Shown: positions 1 to 12,288 of the stretch, piece by piece
How the letters are laid out: each line of letters starts with the position of its first letter
Numbering within the stretch: the first letter of the stretch is position 1
Assembly (NCBI GenBank): GCA_030052745.1
Contig: JANBVO010000019.1
Span: forward strand, 620,001-684,000
Source of the DNA: Pleurostoma richardsiae
Taxonomy: Eukaryota > Ascomycota > Sordariomycetes > Calosphaeriales > Pleurostomataceae
Direction of reading: 5' to 3'
DNA length: 64,000 nucleotides
Program-made: the position numbers and the translations under genes
Notes under the pieces: generated by a model
The model's input: the letters and a program-made list of their open reading frames with translations, nothing else
Database searches by the model: none
Told to the model about the DNA's origin: nothing

Positions 1-1739
1 AAAGACGATACATCCGACTGTGAAACATATCTTTCCTGGAACGTTTCGACACTATGACCCAGCGTTGACTGGATGGCCTCGTTAATAGCCCTTCTCTTGC
101 GTCTGTTCTGAATGTTCTTCACGCTCTCGGTCAGATAATTGTTATAGGTAATGGGATGGAGGTCGGAGTGAGGGGCTAGAAGCTCCTCAACCTTGCGGAG
201 CAGGTGCTCCTGTAGCTTTTTCAGCTCAGGGTTGGTGATTTCTAGCCTTATTCCATCTAAAGTATCTCGAGCAGCGACATGTTGCAGGATCACGTCGCTA
301 GCAAGTTGGACACTCCGAAAGATATCATCAATAAGGTGAGCGGCAAGGCCTTTCCAGGGTTTGCAGTGCTCGTTGAACAGCTCCCCAACAACAAGAGGGT
401 TGAAGAGGCCCGGGAGCTCACGGCCTCGGCTCTGCCTCAACAGGTCCTGCACTTCGTCCGCGAAGCTGGAGCGGGATATTTCTGACGCTGTTGTTGGGAC
501 GTCTCGATCAACAATAGTCTTGTTGTGGCCATCTCTGCGCATCTCCTGCGAGAAATCTGCCAATCTGTTCTGCACAACGGCGCGGAGACGCCTGCGGTAC
601 CCGTCACCAGTCTCGGCAACGAAGAAGGGGGCCGTGTAGGCGCCCTCAAGAGCCGCTCGCATAAGATGGGAGAACTCCTGGCTGGCATGGACGAGATATC
701 TGCGCTGCTCCTCAGGGGAGTCTCGGGATCCCCCGAGCCGCTCAAGACGATGCTGGCAATCCTGAACACCCTTCTTGACATCTTCAAAGAGGCTTGGCAG
801 CTGCTGCGAGATCTGGTCCTTGAGGACCCTGCTTAGTCGGGTTCTTAGATTGGCCACCCCAAGTCCAGTCGGGTCAACAGACGTCCAGATGCCCCGTGAA
901 AAGAAGTTCTGCTCATTATGATCTCTTTGCAGAGAGCTGATGTCTATCTCCTTCCAATCCCGGTTCCTCAGCACATGCCATCCCAGCCGGAACTTGACGT
1001 CCTCGTTCTGGGCCAGCTTCACGTACTTTCTCTCAGTAGGTGATCCAGCGTCGATTTTGTCTGGCTTCGTGATGAGGCCAAGGGTGCGCATACCCTCGGG
1101 ATCGAACTTTCGGGTGTACTTTGTCACCTGCTGGACAACGAATTCGTTCTTTGCCGATACGACGGCCAGGATTATGCTCCGCGGCCGATTCATGTAGCCT
1201 AGGACGAGGTCTTTGACCATCCTGGAGTCCTCGTCAGACTGCTCCGTATTTGACGCCTCGAAGAAGCCCGGCAGGTCCACTATCGTCAGATGCGACTGCG
1301 TCGGTCCACACAGCTCGACGCGGAGCACGTCACGAGAGAAGACCCGCTCGTTATCAGTTCCCAGGCCCATGGCTTCCTTGGCCTGCTCTACAACGGAACT
1401 GAATTCGGCCGCCGAATTGGTGATGACGGTCTTGAAGGATTGCAGCTGCGCCTTTTCGGCCTTGCTGCGGTTCACGTCGGGGCTGATGGAGACCTTTATG
1501 CTGCTAGTCTCGCTGCGGCGGAGGATAAGCTCGGTCGCAAAGCGGGTGCAGAGGGTGTCCTTGATGGGAAAATGCACACCGGAGATGGCCTCGAGCACGG
1601 AGCTCTTGCCCGCCGACTGGTCGCCGCAGACGATGATCTGTGGGAGGTCGACATAGTTGTCGATACCCTGAGACCTAAGGTTGTCGATGAGGTCGAGCAG
1701 ATCCCGGTGATCTTGGGACTGGAGCAGTACGCTGGACAT
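1..1739 (-). CDS. Dynamin-like (Mx/Vps1-related) GTPase, partial at its C-terminus
   Basis: Large GTPase of the dynamin superfamily, which acts on membranes by GTP-driven self-assembly. The ATG is at 1739-1737 and the frame stays open to the window edge (about 579 codons). The P-loop GDQSAGKS lies at about residues 39-46. A DLPG switch motif and a TKPD guanine-specificity motif follow in the right order. The rest matches the dynamin middle region, and the GTPase effector domain would lie beyond the window. No intron is needed. I see no PH or proline-rich domain in the visible part, which fits the short fungal Mx-like class rather than classical Vps1 or Dnm1. These genes are often found in variable regions. 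Family is certain, subfamily is not. Confidence 0.9.
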   Translation of the reverse strand, partial: MSSVLLQSQDHRDLLDLIDNLRSQGIDNYVDLPQIIVCGDQSAGKSSVLEAISGVHFPIKDTLCTRFATELILRRSETSSIKVSISPDVNRSKAEKAQLQSFKTVITNSAAEFSSVVEQAKEAMGLGTDNERVFSRDVLRVELCGPTQSHLTIVDLPGFFEASNTEQSDEDSRMVKDLVLGYMNRPRSIILAVVSAKNEFVVQQVTKYTRKFDPEGMRTLGLITKPDKIDAGSPTERKYVKLAQNEDVKFRLGWHVLRNRDWKEIDISSLQRDHNEQNFFSRGIWTSVDPTGLGVANLRTRLSRVLKDQISQQLPSLFEDVKKGVQDCQHRLERLGGSRDSPEEQRRYLVHASQEFSHLMRAALEGAYTAPFFVAETGDGYRRRLRAVVQNRLADFSQEMRRDGHNKTIVDRDVPTTASEISRSSFADEVQDLLRQSRGRELPGLFNPLVVGELFNEHCKPWKGLAAHLIDDIFRSVQLASDVILQHVAARDTLDGIRLEITNPELKKLQEHLLRKVEELLAPHSDLHPITYNNYLTESVKNIQNRRKRRAINEAIQSTLGHSVETFQERYVSQSDVSS

Positions 1740-2359
1740 CACGAATGAAGGGTAATGAATCAAACGGGAAATGATAAGTCGATCAGGGTTCAACCGGGCA
1801 GGTGTACTTTGTATAGAGAGTCGGATATTGCTTGAATAGTTTTTGAGAGAGAGTGGCAAGGACTGAGAACTGCAACACAAAAGAGGAATGGAACCATTTT
1901 TATATTCGAATTGTCGGTGCTGAAATGCCTGAAGAAGTGACCATCAGAGACCATGCGGAGATGGACTTTGAGTCCTTACTCAGAATATGCCGTGATGGTA
2001 GGCCTCCCACATGCTCCTCCGATGCTTTGCAGGCGGCCACCTGCAAGCACGAACAAATCAATGGACAGATTGGCCGGCAATGAACCAATAAACATGTGTA
2101 GATAAGTTCTTTCGCGAGGGATATTTGCTCGATTTGCAGACTAGAAACTGACAGACTTCTCGGTGAGTCTGTCGATCCCGTCCTTTTCTGCAATTCATTC
2201 CACATGCTTCCAAGCTCATGAGACTATAGGGCAAGTAAAGTCCATCGCGACGGATGTCGTAGCATGTGCAGGACATAAGACTCACAAATTGAAAGGCGAA
2301 TTTCATTTGCGCACTTAAGAACATACAGTTGACGGCTTCATAAACGCCCGACTGCCCCA
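1740..2359. other. Intergenic, dynamin promoter side and GMC gene 3' side
   Basis: About 620 bases between the dynamin start codon and the GMC stop codon. It must hold the dynamin promoter and the GMC 3' UTR. I see no convincing additional gene. Confidence 0.5.
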
Positions 2360-4482
2360 TTAGTCTGGCAAGGCGCTTCCTCTGATAAGGTCCGCAGCCT
2401 AGCATCACTATCAGCGTTCTTGCTCTCGCGACTGACATCATGAGGCCTACCTTCTCAGCGATAGCGTAGACAGTTTGACAAGTGTTTGCACCCGGGAGCG
2501 TCGGCATGATACTCGCATCAGCAATCCGCAGCTTTTGAACCCCGTACACCCTCAACTCTTCGTCCACCACCCCACCAAGCTCCCTGGGCAGCATCGCACA
2601 CGTTCCTGCGGGGTGATATTTAGTCGGTGAGAGTGTCTCGGACAGATATCCCGCGAGGTCCTCCTCACTGGTCACACAGTCTCCCGGCTGAAGCTCTACA
2701 GGGGCGAACTGGGTGTTGATGGTGGTGTTGAAATAGTATCTCCTCGTGAAACGCAGCATATCAACCATGATCATCGTATCCACCGGGTTGCTCAACGCCC
2801 TGTAGTCTACCACTGGCTCGCTGCCCTCCGGGTCTATGATGTTGATGTTGACGGTACCCCGGCTTAGAGGATGCAGGTCCACGAGGGTGCCGGCACCGGG
2901 ACCTCCTGAGATGACATTGTTGTAGAATGCGGTGTCATTTGAGCGGAGAGCTGCAGCCAGAGCCCGCATCTGGGCCCTGTATCCTGCCACGACTGTGGGA
3001 TGGGTGTCGGGCGGCAGGTATTCTGACACATTGGAGGATGACAACTTTGCAGCAATATCCTCGTACCTTGGCGAGATCACGGGAAAGGACAGCCAGGCCG
3101 CGGCATTGCCAATTGCGATAGAGTATGGTCCTGTCTTGTTGGCTGCCCACACTTTGTTCGCCCAGGAGCGGAAAGTGGCGTTGGTAAATATGTCAAAGGA
3201 TGAAGGGTGGACGGTGAAGTTCCGGACTATGATAGATCGGCATTAGCATTAAGAGTGCTGTTTTGAGACTGTGCAGGCAGAATAAGGTCTCTCTTCACTT
3301 ACGAATAATAGCCGCGGTGAGCATCGGGTGATCTTGAAAGTTCTGCCCAACCCCTGGTAGGTCGACATTGACGGTGATGTTGGCCGAGGCTAGCAGTCTC
3401 CTGGGACCAAGCCCGCTGAGTTGCATTATCTGCGGGCTATGTATGCCGCCCGCCGAGAGGATGACTTCTTTCCTCGCTCGGACCGTCGTGACTGTTCTAG
3501 TTGAGTTGGACGTCGAGTTCGACCACAGTGTTGAATTAGCTGGCGTCCCGGGCCAGGAGACAAAACGGACGCCCGTGGCCGTGGTTCCATTCAACATGAT
3601 CTTGTTCACTTTCGAGCCTGTAATAAGATGATAATTCGTCCGGTTCAAGTTGCTGTAGTGACCAGTTCGTGCATAAGAGCGAGTGACGGTCTTTGGATCC
3701 ATGAACGTAGGAAACCAATAAACGCCTGTCATGCCGGCACCGCTGTCAGGTGGGTACTCAACACCAGGAATCTCTCTGAAGGCGTCGAGTTGCAGCTTTG
3801 TTCCGGGAAACTGGTAGGAAGGCCAACCTGCGTAGACTCCTGAAGTGTTGCCCCAGAAGCTCATATCGTACGTGATGTTAGCCGCCTCAGCGACGTCCTG
3901 ATTGGGAGGCGCGAAATGAAGCCCCTTTTTGAAATATGGCAATAGCCCATCCCAGCTCCAGCTTGAGCAATTGCTGAAGAACTGACCCCACCTGTCGTAG
4001 TCCTCGGTTGTTCCCCTGACTGTCATCATCGCGTTCACTGCAGAGCTTCCGCCAACCACCCTACCAGCCAGGACGCCAACGGTAAGGTTATGCAGATTCA
4101 CCTGGGGAACAGAGAGTATAGGGTAGAGGAACTTCGAGTTCATACCCTGAAAGCCACCTTGAACTGTGCTGATGAGGGGAGAGTCGCCTGCTGCATGTAT
4201 CAGCTCTTACTCTTAGTATACCGCACCACTTCGACAGGTCGCAGGTGGGATACTCAGTTCACCGTACTCGATCACGAGCACGGTAGTCTTGCCATCTTCT
4301 GTCAGGCGGTCTGCTATGGTCAGACCCGCCGTGCCACCTCCAACAATGACATAGTCATAGACATTGTCCACATTCACAGGATGCGACAGTATCCTCGAAC
4401 GGTGAACCCCACGGGGTAAGCTCGCAGTACATGGCTCGGCGATGGACAGGGCCACGCTGACGATGAATAAAGACCATTGCAT
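2360..4482 (-). CDS. Secreted GMC-family FAD oxidoreductase
   Basis: FAD-dependent oxidase or dehydrogenase of the glucose-methanol-choline family; the substrate cannot be told. Exons (minus): 4482-4254, 4190-3303, 3226-2451, 2398-2360, giving 643 aa. The start is the ATG at 4482, followed by a typical signal peptide (about residues 1-20), so the protein is probably secreted. The FAD-binding motif GGGTAG is at about 48-53. The C-terminal half has [10 protein letters not shown] with the catalytic His, and GANTCQ where the second catalytic residue (His or Asn) sits. Many N-x-S/T sites are present. The last intron (2450-2399) is inferred: removing it changes a rambling read-through into AIAEKAADLIRG and a stop, the usual end of the family. 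It is near the dynamin gene, with no evident functional link. Confidence 0.9.
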
Positions 4483-6453
4483 AATCCCTGTGTACACGTG
4501 TTCGCCCTTGTGTTACCGACCTTGGCTCACGAAGGTGAGCTCTAGCAGGCCTTTAAATGTCTGCCATCTCGATACCGTCTGTATGGCCTAACCCCTGAAT
4601 GTTGCAATGCCGGTGCCAGCACTGGGAGTCGATAGGCTGAAACGGCCACGTCCTGAGTGCCACTAGAAGATCTTCCGCTTCAGGGTTTTAGCAATTGGCG
4701 AGATATTAGATCCCGTCATAGGAAGCGGCCATAGCTTGGAGGTGTACTCAAATGAATTCTTCAGCGCTGCCGGTGAGGCTGGCTAAATGAAGCCCAATGA
4801 TGAACTGGGGGTATTACGTCCCCTTTTTATGCGGGGGGATATTAGCCACCTCTCTGTAATACATTTCAGCAAGGAGATGAATTTTGCGGGGGCGGGAGAA
4901 GCGACACGGCATAGTGCCGGTCGGAACTGGGGAAAGAAGCTTCAGATATTGTTTATCACATGTAGCTGCGCCCGATGTTGAGTATAAGTCTCTCCCACGC
5001 CCTATCATAGCCCTCCAGAGGTTCGTGCCTCAGGAAGGTTGTAGAAGTAGCTACCCGAACCCGACACAAGCGGAGGTTCCGTCGGAAGAACCGGAGATCA
5101 CCATGATATACAACAGTGAACTGTATTGAGCTACAATGGGTGCCTCGGGCCTGCTCTTGCTGCGATCAGTGGAGAGTCCCTGTGAGCCAACCCAGTAGCA
5201 GGTAACTCCCTGTAGCGTCATCACTGTTTCCTTACACGATGAATGGGATTGTAATTCACTTGTTTATCTCTTTCTTATTGTTGGCGTTTTCCCCCCATCA
5301 CGGAAAGATTTGCAGAAAGAAGGCGGCTTAGGCAAAGACCATCATGGGGTAACCTGCTGCTTGGAGGTGTGTACGTTGAATGTTTCAAAGGTATGGCACC
5401 AATTCATCGACGTCTTTTATTCTGAACTTACTAGGAGTCTGTGCGCTATTCAAGTATACCTAGGCTCACACGTTTCAGTCAAGCGACAACTCATCCTTCA
5501 CGCAGGTCTTATGGATGGAATGAAATGGAGGATGGAGCAACTCACTCTGTTCCTCTTCGGTTGAAAGGTTCGGTTATTATCAGAGAGTGTGCCGTACAAG
5601 GCGACTCAAAGGCGTGAATAAATCTGCTGCCTTTCTAGTCTGCAACCAGCTATCACAGTGATTGACTGATCACCTACATAATGCAAAAAATTACCTGATG
5701 TTGTAGATAAGTAGGCTGCATCTGCCATTCCTCAAAAAAATTAGCGCCATCGTGATCTTCAGAGGTCACGTGAAGGTTCCCGTGACACTTCAGAATTTCA
5801 TGAGGAGGTCACGGTTGATCGTACTCCTTCACTGGACTACGATAGAGAACGGTACTGTATTACCTACCTAGGCAGTGGAGTAACGTACCTACCTCGTACC
5901 TTTTCTAATTACTACGGTCACCTGTGATGCAAGCTGCGTTGTGAATAAAAAGAGAAAACGTCAGATCTTGCTGACGTCTCTGGCACGTCTTCACTGCAAA
6001 GAGGGACCACGTGACCCCAGGTGGGGCTGCGCGTCGGCCCTGCGTCTCTTGAAAGCAGGAAAAGATACATGACGCATGTACCAAAGTACCCCGGTACCTA
6101 AGCTAAACCGGTGACTTTTTTCCTGAACCACCACCCGGCAAAATTCAACGCTGGCCTCCCATCCTCTTCCCCAATCGCACTCCCTTTGGCCACTTCCATT
6201 CTTCCTCGCACGACAGGCAAGCCAGAGAAATCACGGCGCCAGTTTCGCCTCTGGCTGTGGTGGCCTTCCTGCGTCCTGTACAGGCTCTGCGACTTCTGAT
6301 TGTCAGCTGTGAGAGAGTTGCCTCACGGGCTGACGCGCTTTCCCCACGCCTCCCCCCCGCGGTTCACCAGTCTGAGACCGGCATCTCTTTGACCTCGACG
6401 GTTACTTCATCCTCCCATCTGCAACGTTCCGCCAGCGCGCCCACGAGAACAAA
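4483..6453. other. Intergenic, divergent promoters of the GMC and KH genes
   Basis: About 2 kb. The short open frames here show no recognisable protein. It contains repeated TACCTAC/CCTAGG tracts (about 5863-5905), common in Sordariomycete intergenic DNA, and a CACGTG palindrome at 6008-6013. A pyrimidine-rich stretch before 6454 resembles the 5' leader of a highly expressed gene. Confidence 0.5.
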
Positions 6454-8334
6454 ATGGCCGATTCTTCGCGAAATCTCGAGTCTATCCTAGCTGCGCTCGG
6501 TACGTGTTCTGACAAACTGCCTTGGCTGGTCCATCTACTAACTTCTCATCAGCAGCGCAGCGACCACCCAGCTCGACTCCGACTCAGGGCCAACCCGGCC
6601 TTTCCGCTCCCAACTACCCTGCGCCGAATGCCCAGTCCGCTTATGCCAGCGGTCCCCCAGGCGCGGCGCCTCCTCATAGCTATGTGCCGCCTCCCGGCAA
6701 CTACCACTATCCTCCCCCTGCATCCAGCAGCGGCCTCGACTTGAGCGACATCAAGCCCGTCAATTCTGGTACTGTTAGCATCCAGGATGCGATCGCAAAG
6801 GCGAAGGCTTTCGCTGCTGGTAATGGTGTTGCGCCTTACGAGAGACCCCCAACGTATGCGCCCGTCGATGCGCGAGGTGGCGACGGCAGACAGTATGGAG
6901 CGCCACGATCGCGGTCACCTCCCGGTCGTCACGACGCTTTCCGTGATAATTTCAACCCCTACAGAGATGAGCGCCGCGATGACCGTGGTCATGGTTATAC
7001 TCGAGAGCGATCTTTCTCGCCGGGACCACGAGGTCGACAAGGCGGAGGCAGTTTCTCGCCGCGCGCAAATCCCAGTGTCCGAGAGCGGTCGCCTCTAAGA
7101 GTTGGGGATAATAATTCAGAGACTATTCAGATCGAGTCGAGCCTCGTTGGTTTGATTATTGGACGGCAAGGCGAGAACCTCAGGCGTGTGGAAGCCGACA
7201 GCTCTTGTCGCGTCCAGTTCCTTCCGGCGACGAGCCCTGACGATCAATTCCGGCAGTGCAGAATCACTGGTCCCGCCTCTAGCCGAGCGGAGGCCAAGGC
7301 GGCCATCAACCGTATCATCGAGGATAGCGGCATGGGCGCGATTGCGCGAGCCGGTCTCGACTCCGGTGGTGGTGGTGCGGGATCCCGAACTGAAGGAGGC
7401 CGAGGCGGTCCGCCTGCTCCGAAGGATGGAGAGGAGACTATGCAGATCATGGTTCCTGACCGAACGGTCGGTCTCATCATTGGCCGAGGCGGCGAGACCA
7501 TCCGAGATCTCCAGGAGCGCAGTGGCTGCCATGTCAATATCGTGGGAGAGTCCAAGAGCGTCAACGGTCTGAGACCGGTCAATCTCATTGGCTCTCCTGC
7601 TGCGGCAGCCCGCGCAAAGGATATGATCATGGAAATTGTCGACAGTGATACCCGGAACCCTGGCAACCAGCAACAGCAGCACACGGGCCGAAGCGGAAAC
7701 AATTTCAGAGAACCTGGAGGACCCGACAAGATCACGGACTCCATGTTCGTGCCGTCTGAGGCTGTTGGCATGATCATCGGCAAGGGTGGCGAGACGATCC
7801 GTGAGATGCAGAACAGCACTGGCTGCAAGATCAACGTGTCACAGTCGTCTGGCCCCGGAGAGGTTGAGAGAGAAATCGGCCTCATTGGCAACCCGGATGC
7901 TATCAGCCGCGCGAAGCGTGCTATCGAGGATAAGGTGGATGCAGTTGTAAGTTGCTCTACACCAAAGACTCTGGCCACCATTTGTTCCATAGGCTAATTT
8001 GTGTGTCCAGAGACAGAAGAATGCCGGTGGCGGTGGTCGTGGTGGCCGTGGTGGACACCGCGACTACGACAGTCCCAGCTATGGCCATCAGGCCTCTAAC
8101 CAAACTACAGCAAGCAATCCCCCTGCTGTGCCAGCGCCAGCAGGAAATGGCCAAGCTGACCCATACGCAGCCTGTGAGTGTTAATCATACAGTGCCCATG
8201 ACTCTGGCAATGATACTAATGCACGCGGTGCAGATGGCGGATACAACGCCTACGTTGCCCTCTGGTACCAGGCTCTTGCAGCTCAGCAAGCTGCTAACCA
8301 AGGTGATCAGTCGAAGCCTCCTGGCGCCCCGTAA
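6454..8334 (+). CDS. Three-KH-domain RNA-binding protein (FUBP/PSI-like)
   Basis: Single-stranded nucleic-acid-binding protein, probably acting in mRNA processing or stability. Exons: 6454-6499, 6553-7946, 8011-8173, 8234-8334 (567 aa). There is a low-complexity Pro/Gly/Arg N-terminal region with RS-like stretches. Three KH domains follow, each with the invariant GXXG loop: GRQG (about 212), GRGG (about 322) and GKGG (about 420). A Gly/Arg-rich RGG-type patch comes next, then a C-terminal YGGYNAYVALWYQALAAQQ element resembling the Tyr/Trp motifs of the FUBP family. The final exon is only 101 nt. The first intron has a tandem NAGNAG acceptor (6550-6555), so one residue may vary. Conserved single-copy type of gene; family assignment is firm, exact function is not. 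Confidence 0.93.
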
Positions 8335-9829
8335 TGTCTTGTTCGCCCTGTTCGCCATGATGTGCGTGAACGATATCGCGCCTCGTCTGATGCTTGATAT
8401 CCATGCACAAGCTGCTTGCTGCGACGTTGATCCATTGCAAGGCCCTTGACTATCTGTGACGACCAACGTCACGCATTATCGTGAAGCCTAAAACTTTTCC
8501 TGGGTTTATTGGGAGGCATTTTTACGCAGCCCGGGGTCGGCTCCAGGTCATCTTGCTCATGATTGCTTCATGTGCACCCATTGCATATTCCTGCACATGC
8601 ATCTCGACGATACCCCATTTCTCTCTGGATGGAAGAAAGACACACAAAAGCGACGACGCCTTCTCGTATGCATCATGCCTGGATCTCTTTTGTTCCGCTC
8701 TGGATGGCACGCATCTTGATGAAAGCAGCTTGATCGTAGTCTGGTTACCCCTTACCGCCCTACTTCGATGAGCAACGGCCTTACTATTACCTCTTCTGGA
8801 TTCCGACTATCTCCACCGTGGGATACGTCACTGCATGATCGGGTCTTCGTCCGCATCTGAGATCCTTTCTAGGTTCTGCTTTGGGGTGAGCACCAAAATG
8901 CACCTGCAGCTGTCGCTTCTGCTGTCTACCTGCCACCGCCGGACATAATCAGGCTCCTAGGGAGTATCAGGCCTGACATGAGATCGATCCTGATATCCAC
9001 CAGTAGGCTCACATCTGATGGCTTACTCGGAATGAGTTCACATGCATCGCTCTTGACCCAGGTGGTGATCCTCTGGATTATGCTGCTCTCCTCGGACATG
9101 GTAATGCATGCAACCCTCCCCAGGTGCTCCGTTGCTGGCGGACCTCCAAATTTCCTTGTCTTATTGATGATGCTCCGTTCTGACGTCTTGATTCCCCTCG
9201 CTCGCATGGAAGGGTTGGCAACCAAAAGGGAATGATCTCGGGAAGGGGGCAGGTGTCTTGTGTACAATACTATAGCAGCATTAGGGCGGCTCTTCGAGAT
9301 GATAATCGTGATGCCTCGCGATTGTGACTTTCTTTACCTGCTTGATGAGTCGTGTTTGGCCACACTTTCTCTCGACACGTAAGTGTGCGGTGGCTTCGAG
9401 CTTCCCAGCTTCACACCTTATGAGCTCTGGTCGCCGTGATCAAACGATGGCAACCTCTTGTAGCCGCGTGGCTTTCTGCATTGCTGTCTCGCAGCCGCCC
9501 ACATTATCCGCTCACCACGTGCAATGCTCGCGATGCGATGAGCTCAGCTTTATTTGGCTTCCTTCTCAGGGCCTCTGAACCTTTTAAGCAAGAGACTGCA
9601 GTCCTCGGCAATCCAATGCCGACTCTCGTCTCCCTCCTCTAGCCGGATAGATGCGGTCGTCAAAGATGTAACTAGACTAAGTCACAATGTGTCATCGAGC
9701 TTTAGCGTTTTTGGTCTCTCCCCCCAAAACGGGGTTGTTGCAGGAGACAACCATTCAGCCTCTGCAGGGCGCAAGGTCATGCATATTAGTCTATACCACT
9801 AAGCTGATTGCCATGTATTCCAGACTTTG
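8335..9829. other. Intergenic, 3' sides of the KH gene and the cupin gene
   Basis: About 1.5 kb between convergent genes. It probably holds a long 3' UTR of the KH gene. The open frames present (for example minus 9267-8926) have no recognisable domain or supporting splice pattern. Confidence 0.45.
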
Positions 9830-10219
9830 TCATTCTTCCCGTTTTCCGTACTCCTTATCAGTAACAGGCTCATGCCAATTTGTCTCTCCAGTAACCATGA
9901 CGAGGTGGGTCATGATGCTCTCATCATCAGCCCCGTGCCAGTGAGTTGTCCCGGGAGACGCCCAAATAGTGTCGCCCGCTCTGATCCGCCTGGCTTTGCC
10001 CCCCTTGTCGCAAATCCATCCGCTGCCTGAGAGCACATGCATCATTTGCCCTCCAACGTGAGTGTGCCAGTGCGTCCGAGCGCACGGCGTGAAGGTGACA
10101 CTGGCAATTCCAGCAGCATCGTCGAGATGCATAATGTTGGAAAACACCTGACCAGTGAAGGTTTTTGTGACTTGCACGGCCTTTGTGCTTGGGTCGGAGA
10201 TAACTTTCGATTCGGGCAT
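9830..10219 (-). CDS. Small cupin-domain protein
   Basis: A 129-aa single-exon cupin, a small beta-barrel that usually binds one metal ion and acts as a dioxygenase, isomerase or decarboxylase-like helper. The first cupin motif is seen as THWHTHVGGQMMHVLSGSG (His50, 52 and 54; Gln takes the place of the usual Glu). The second is GDTIWASPGTTHWHGA (His93 and His95). The length fits single-domain cupins such as the bacterial TM1459 type. It lies at the left edge of the accessory enzyme run, next to the FMN monooxygenase gene and on the same strand, so it may act on the same substrate. That link is inference from position. Confidence 0.9.
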   Translation of the reverse strand: MPESKVISDPSTKAVQVTKTFTGQVFSNIMHLDDAAGIASVTFTPCARTHWHTHVGGQMMHVLSGSGWICDKGGKARRIRAGDTIWASPGTTHWHGADDESIMTHLVMVTGETNWHEPVTDKEYGKREE

Positions 10220-10637
10220 GTCTCTTCGCCTTTATCTGAAACCTGTGCTTAATAGCTGTGTTGAGGTAGTGGCTTTGACAGTATGCACAAGTACCAAGTA
10301 AGAATAAGAAACCAGGCTATTCGTGCAGCAGTCTCGAAGAGTAAAGGTGATCTCTATGGTAGCATAGTTGTGGAGGTTAAGGGGAAAAGATGAAAATAAA
10401 ATAAAATCAACCCCCGGGGGGAGGGGCTGGGTCTTTATATATACCGTGGCACGACGTGCTGCAGAGGTTACTGGCCCCTATCGCTCTCAAATTGTCTCCA
10501 TTACCTCCATCCCGTAAGATAGACTTAAATGTTCTAGCCTAGAATTTACAGATGTCTGCTCTTTCTGTTTAAGCACGTCAGATTGTTTTGAACTATGAGT
10601 ACTTTCCGTGGAAGTTGAGCTACTGTGTTCATGACTT
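10220..10637. other. Intergenic, cupin promoter
   Basis: About 420 bases with a run of AT- and GA-rich sequence and a TATATATA stretch near 10435-10443. It lies upstream of the cupin start and downstream of the FMN monooxygenase stop. No gene is seen. Confidence 0.45.
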
Positions 10638-12288
10638 CTATTCATCATGTTCTTCCGATTTGCCATCCGCAACGTATAGCTCCTCCTCCTGGTACACTTC
10701 ATACTTGTACTTGCTACCCGCGTGATCATCCCTCAGTCGAGCCTGGCCTTTTCCATAGACACGCTCCCGCGCCGTCAAACCGGGCTCAACAGCTTCGGGA
10801 TAGATACCGCGTCTCCGCAGCTCGGGTACAAGGAGATCCACGACATCTTCAAATGAACCCGGCGACGTGACGTATCCAAGATTGAAACCATCCAGATCAG
10901 CAATCTCGATCCACCTCTCCATCACATCCGCTACGGTTGCCGGAGACCCGACAGCAGAGGGGGAGATTTCACTCATGGCGGCTTTTTCGCCGATGAGACG
11001 GGGCGTCCAGATGGGAGTCTCGGGCGTGGGAGTGAAGATTTTACGCAGCTTCATGGCCTCATCGGAGTCTACCTTGCTGATGTCCTCATCAAGCGGGAGT
11101 TTCGCCATATCGATGCGGGTCCATCCGCTGAAAAGCACCAAGCCGCCGATAGGACTCGCGTTCTTTTTGAGCTCCCGATATTTCTCCTGGGCTTCCTCAT
11201 CCGTCTTGCCCAGGATGGGCGTGAAGGAGAGGTAGAACTTCAGAGAGCGCGGGTCACGTCCCTTTTCGGCTGCAGTCTTGCGGTTCTTGTCGATCTGCGC
11301 TCTCAAGAGTTCAGGCGACGGCGACGAGACGAAAATGCCCTCTGCGTGGGTAGCTGCGAAATCGATACCCTCGGCTGACGAGCCCGCCTGGAACAGAAAC
11401 GGGGTTCGCTGAGGGGATGGATCTACGATGTGGCGAGTAGCGAGCTTATAATACTTGCCCTGATGGTTGATATGGCGCACTTTAGACGGATCGATATATG
11501 TGTCTGCCGCGGGATCAGGCTGCAGCGCATCATCGGCCCATGAGCCTTCCCACAGTCTAATTGTGTTAGTAACCAGTGGTGTATCGATCTGGGCTCGAAG
11601 GCGGTGAGACGAACTTGTATAATACTCTCATATATTCATCAGCCTGCGCATATCGCTGGTTATGTTCTATAGGCTCGATTCCAATGGCGTTGAAGGCCGA
11701 TTTCTTCCACGACGTGACAATATTCCAGCCAATACGTCCATCTGTCATATGGTCCAGAGTCGAAAATCGCTTTGCCAGGACGAAAGGAGATTCGAAAGAC
11801 GTAGACACTGTGATACCGAATGTTAGATTCTCAGTTGCTGCCGCCATGGCTGTGATTGGCTATCTTAAGTTATTAGTAGTTATCGTTCCAGCCAGCTTTC
11901 CAGCAGTAATTAAAAGGGAAATATGACTTGTTGCGTACTATAGCTGGGTCCGTCACCGGCCATTGAACAGCCCTTCTGATGCTTTCCTCTACGCTTCCGC
12001 CATAGATATCGAACCCTCCATTCGTATCCGCAAGGAAGAGCCCGCTGATTCCTCCTCTTTCGAGGAGCTTGGCGAGCTCGACCCAATATGTCAGTTTGCG
12101 CTTCGTTGCTGACTTGTCGGCCGGGTTCTGCAGAAGAATCAACAATCTTATATTCGAAACTCGGGCAAGATCCTGCACACCTTCCAATGACCGACCGAGA
12201 GATGGCCGACTGTTGACATGTCGAAGGCATTGAGCAGAATTTGCTTCTTGGGCGGCTTTTCAGCGCCCGAGCCGTCTGGCGTCGTCAT
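10638..12288 (-). CDS. FMN-dependent monooxygenase, DszA/NtaA/SnaA type
   Basis: Flavin-dependent, luciferase-like monooxygenase of the family that includes nitrilotriacetate monooxygenase and dibenzothiophene sulfone monooxygenase. Members need reduced FMN supplied by a separate reductase. Exons (minus): 12288-12181, 12127-11939, 11859-11615, 11556-10638 (486 aa, close to the usual 430-490). Seen in sequence: the early ANAFDM-like opening (LLNAFDMSTVGH), GLFLADTNGG, the SFESPFVLAKRFSTLDH region, GRIGWNIVTS, and the later FLFQAGSSAEG segment. All four exons join in phase. It is transcribed divergently from the Zn2Cys6 regulator, sharing a 554-bp promoter, which suggests control by it. The substrate is unknown. 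Confidence 0.93.
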
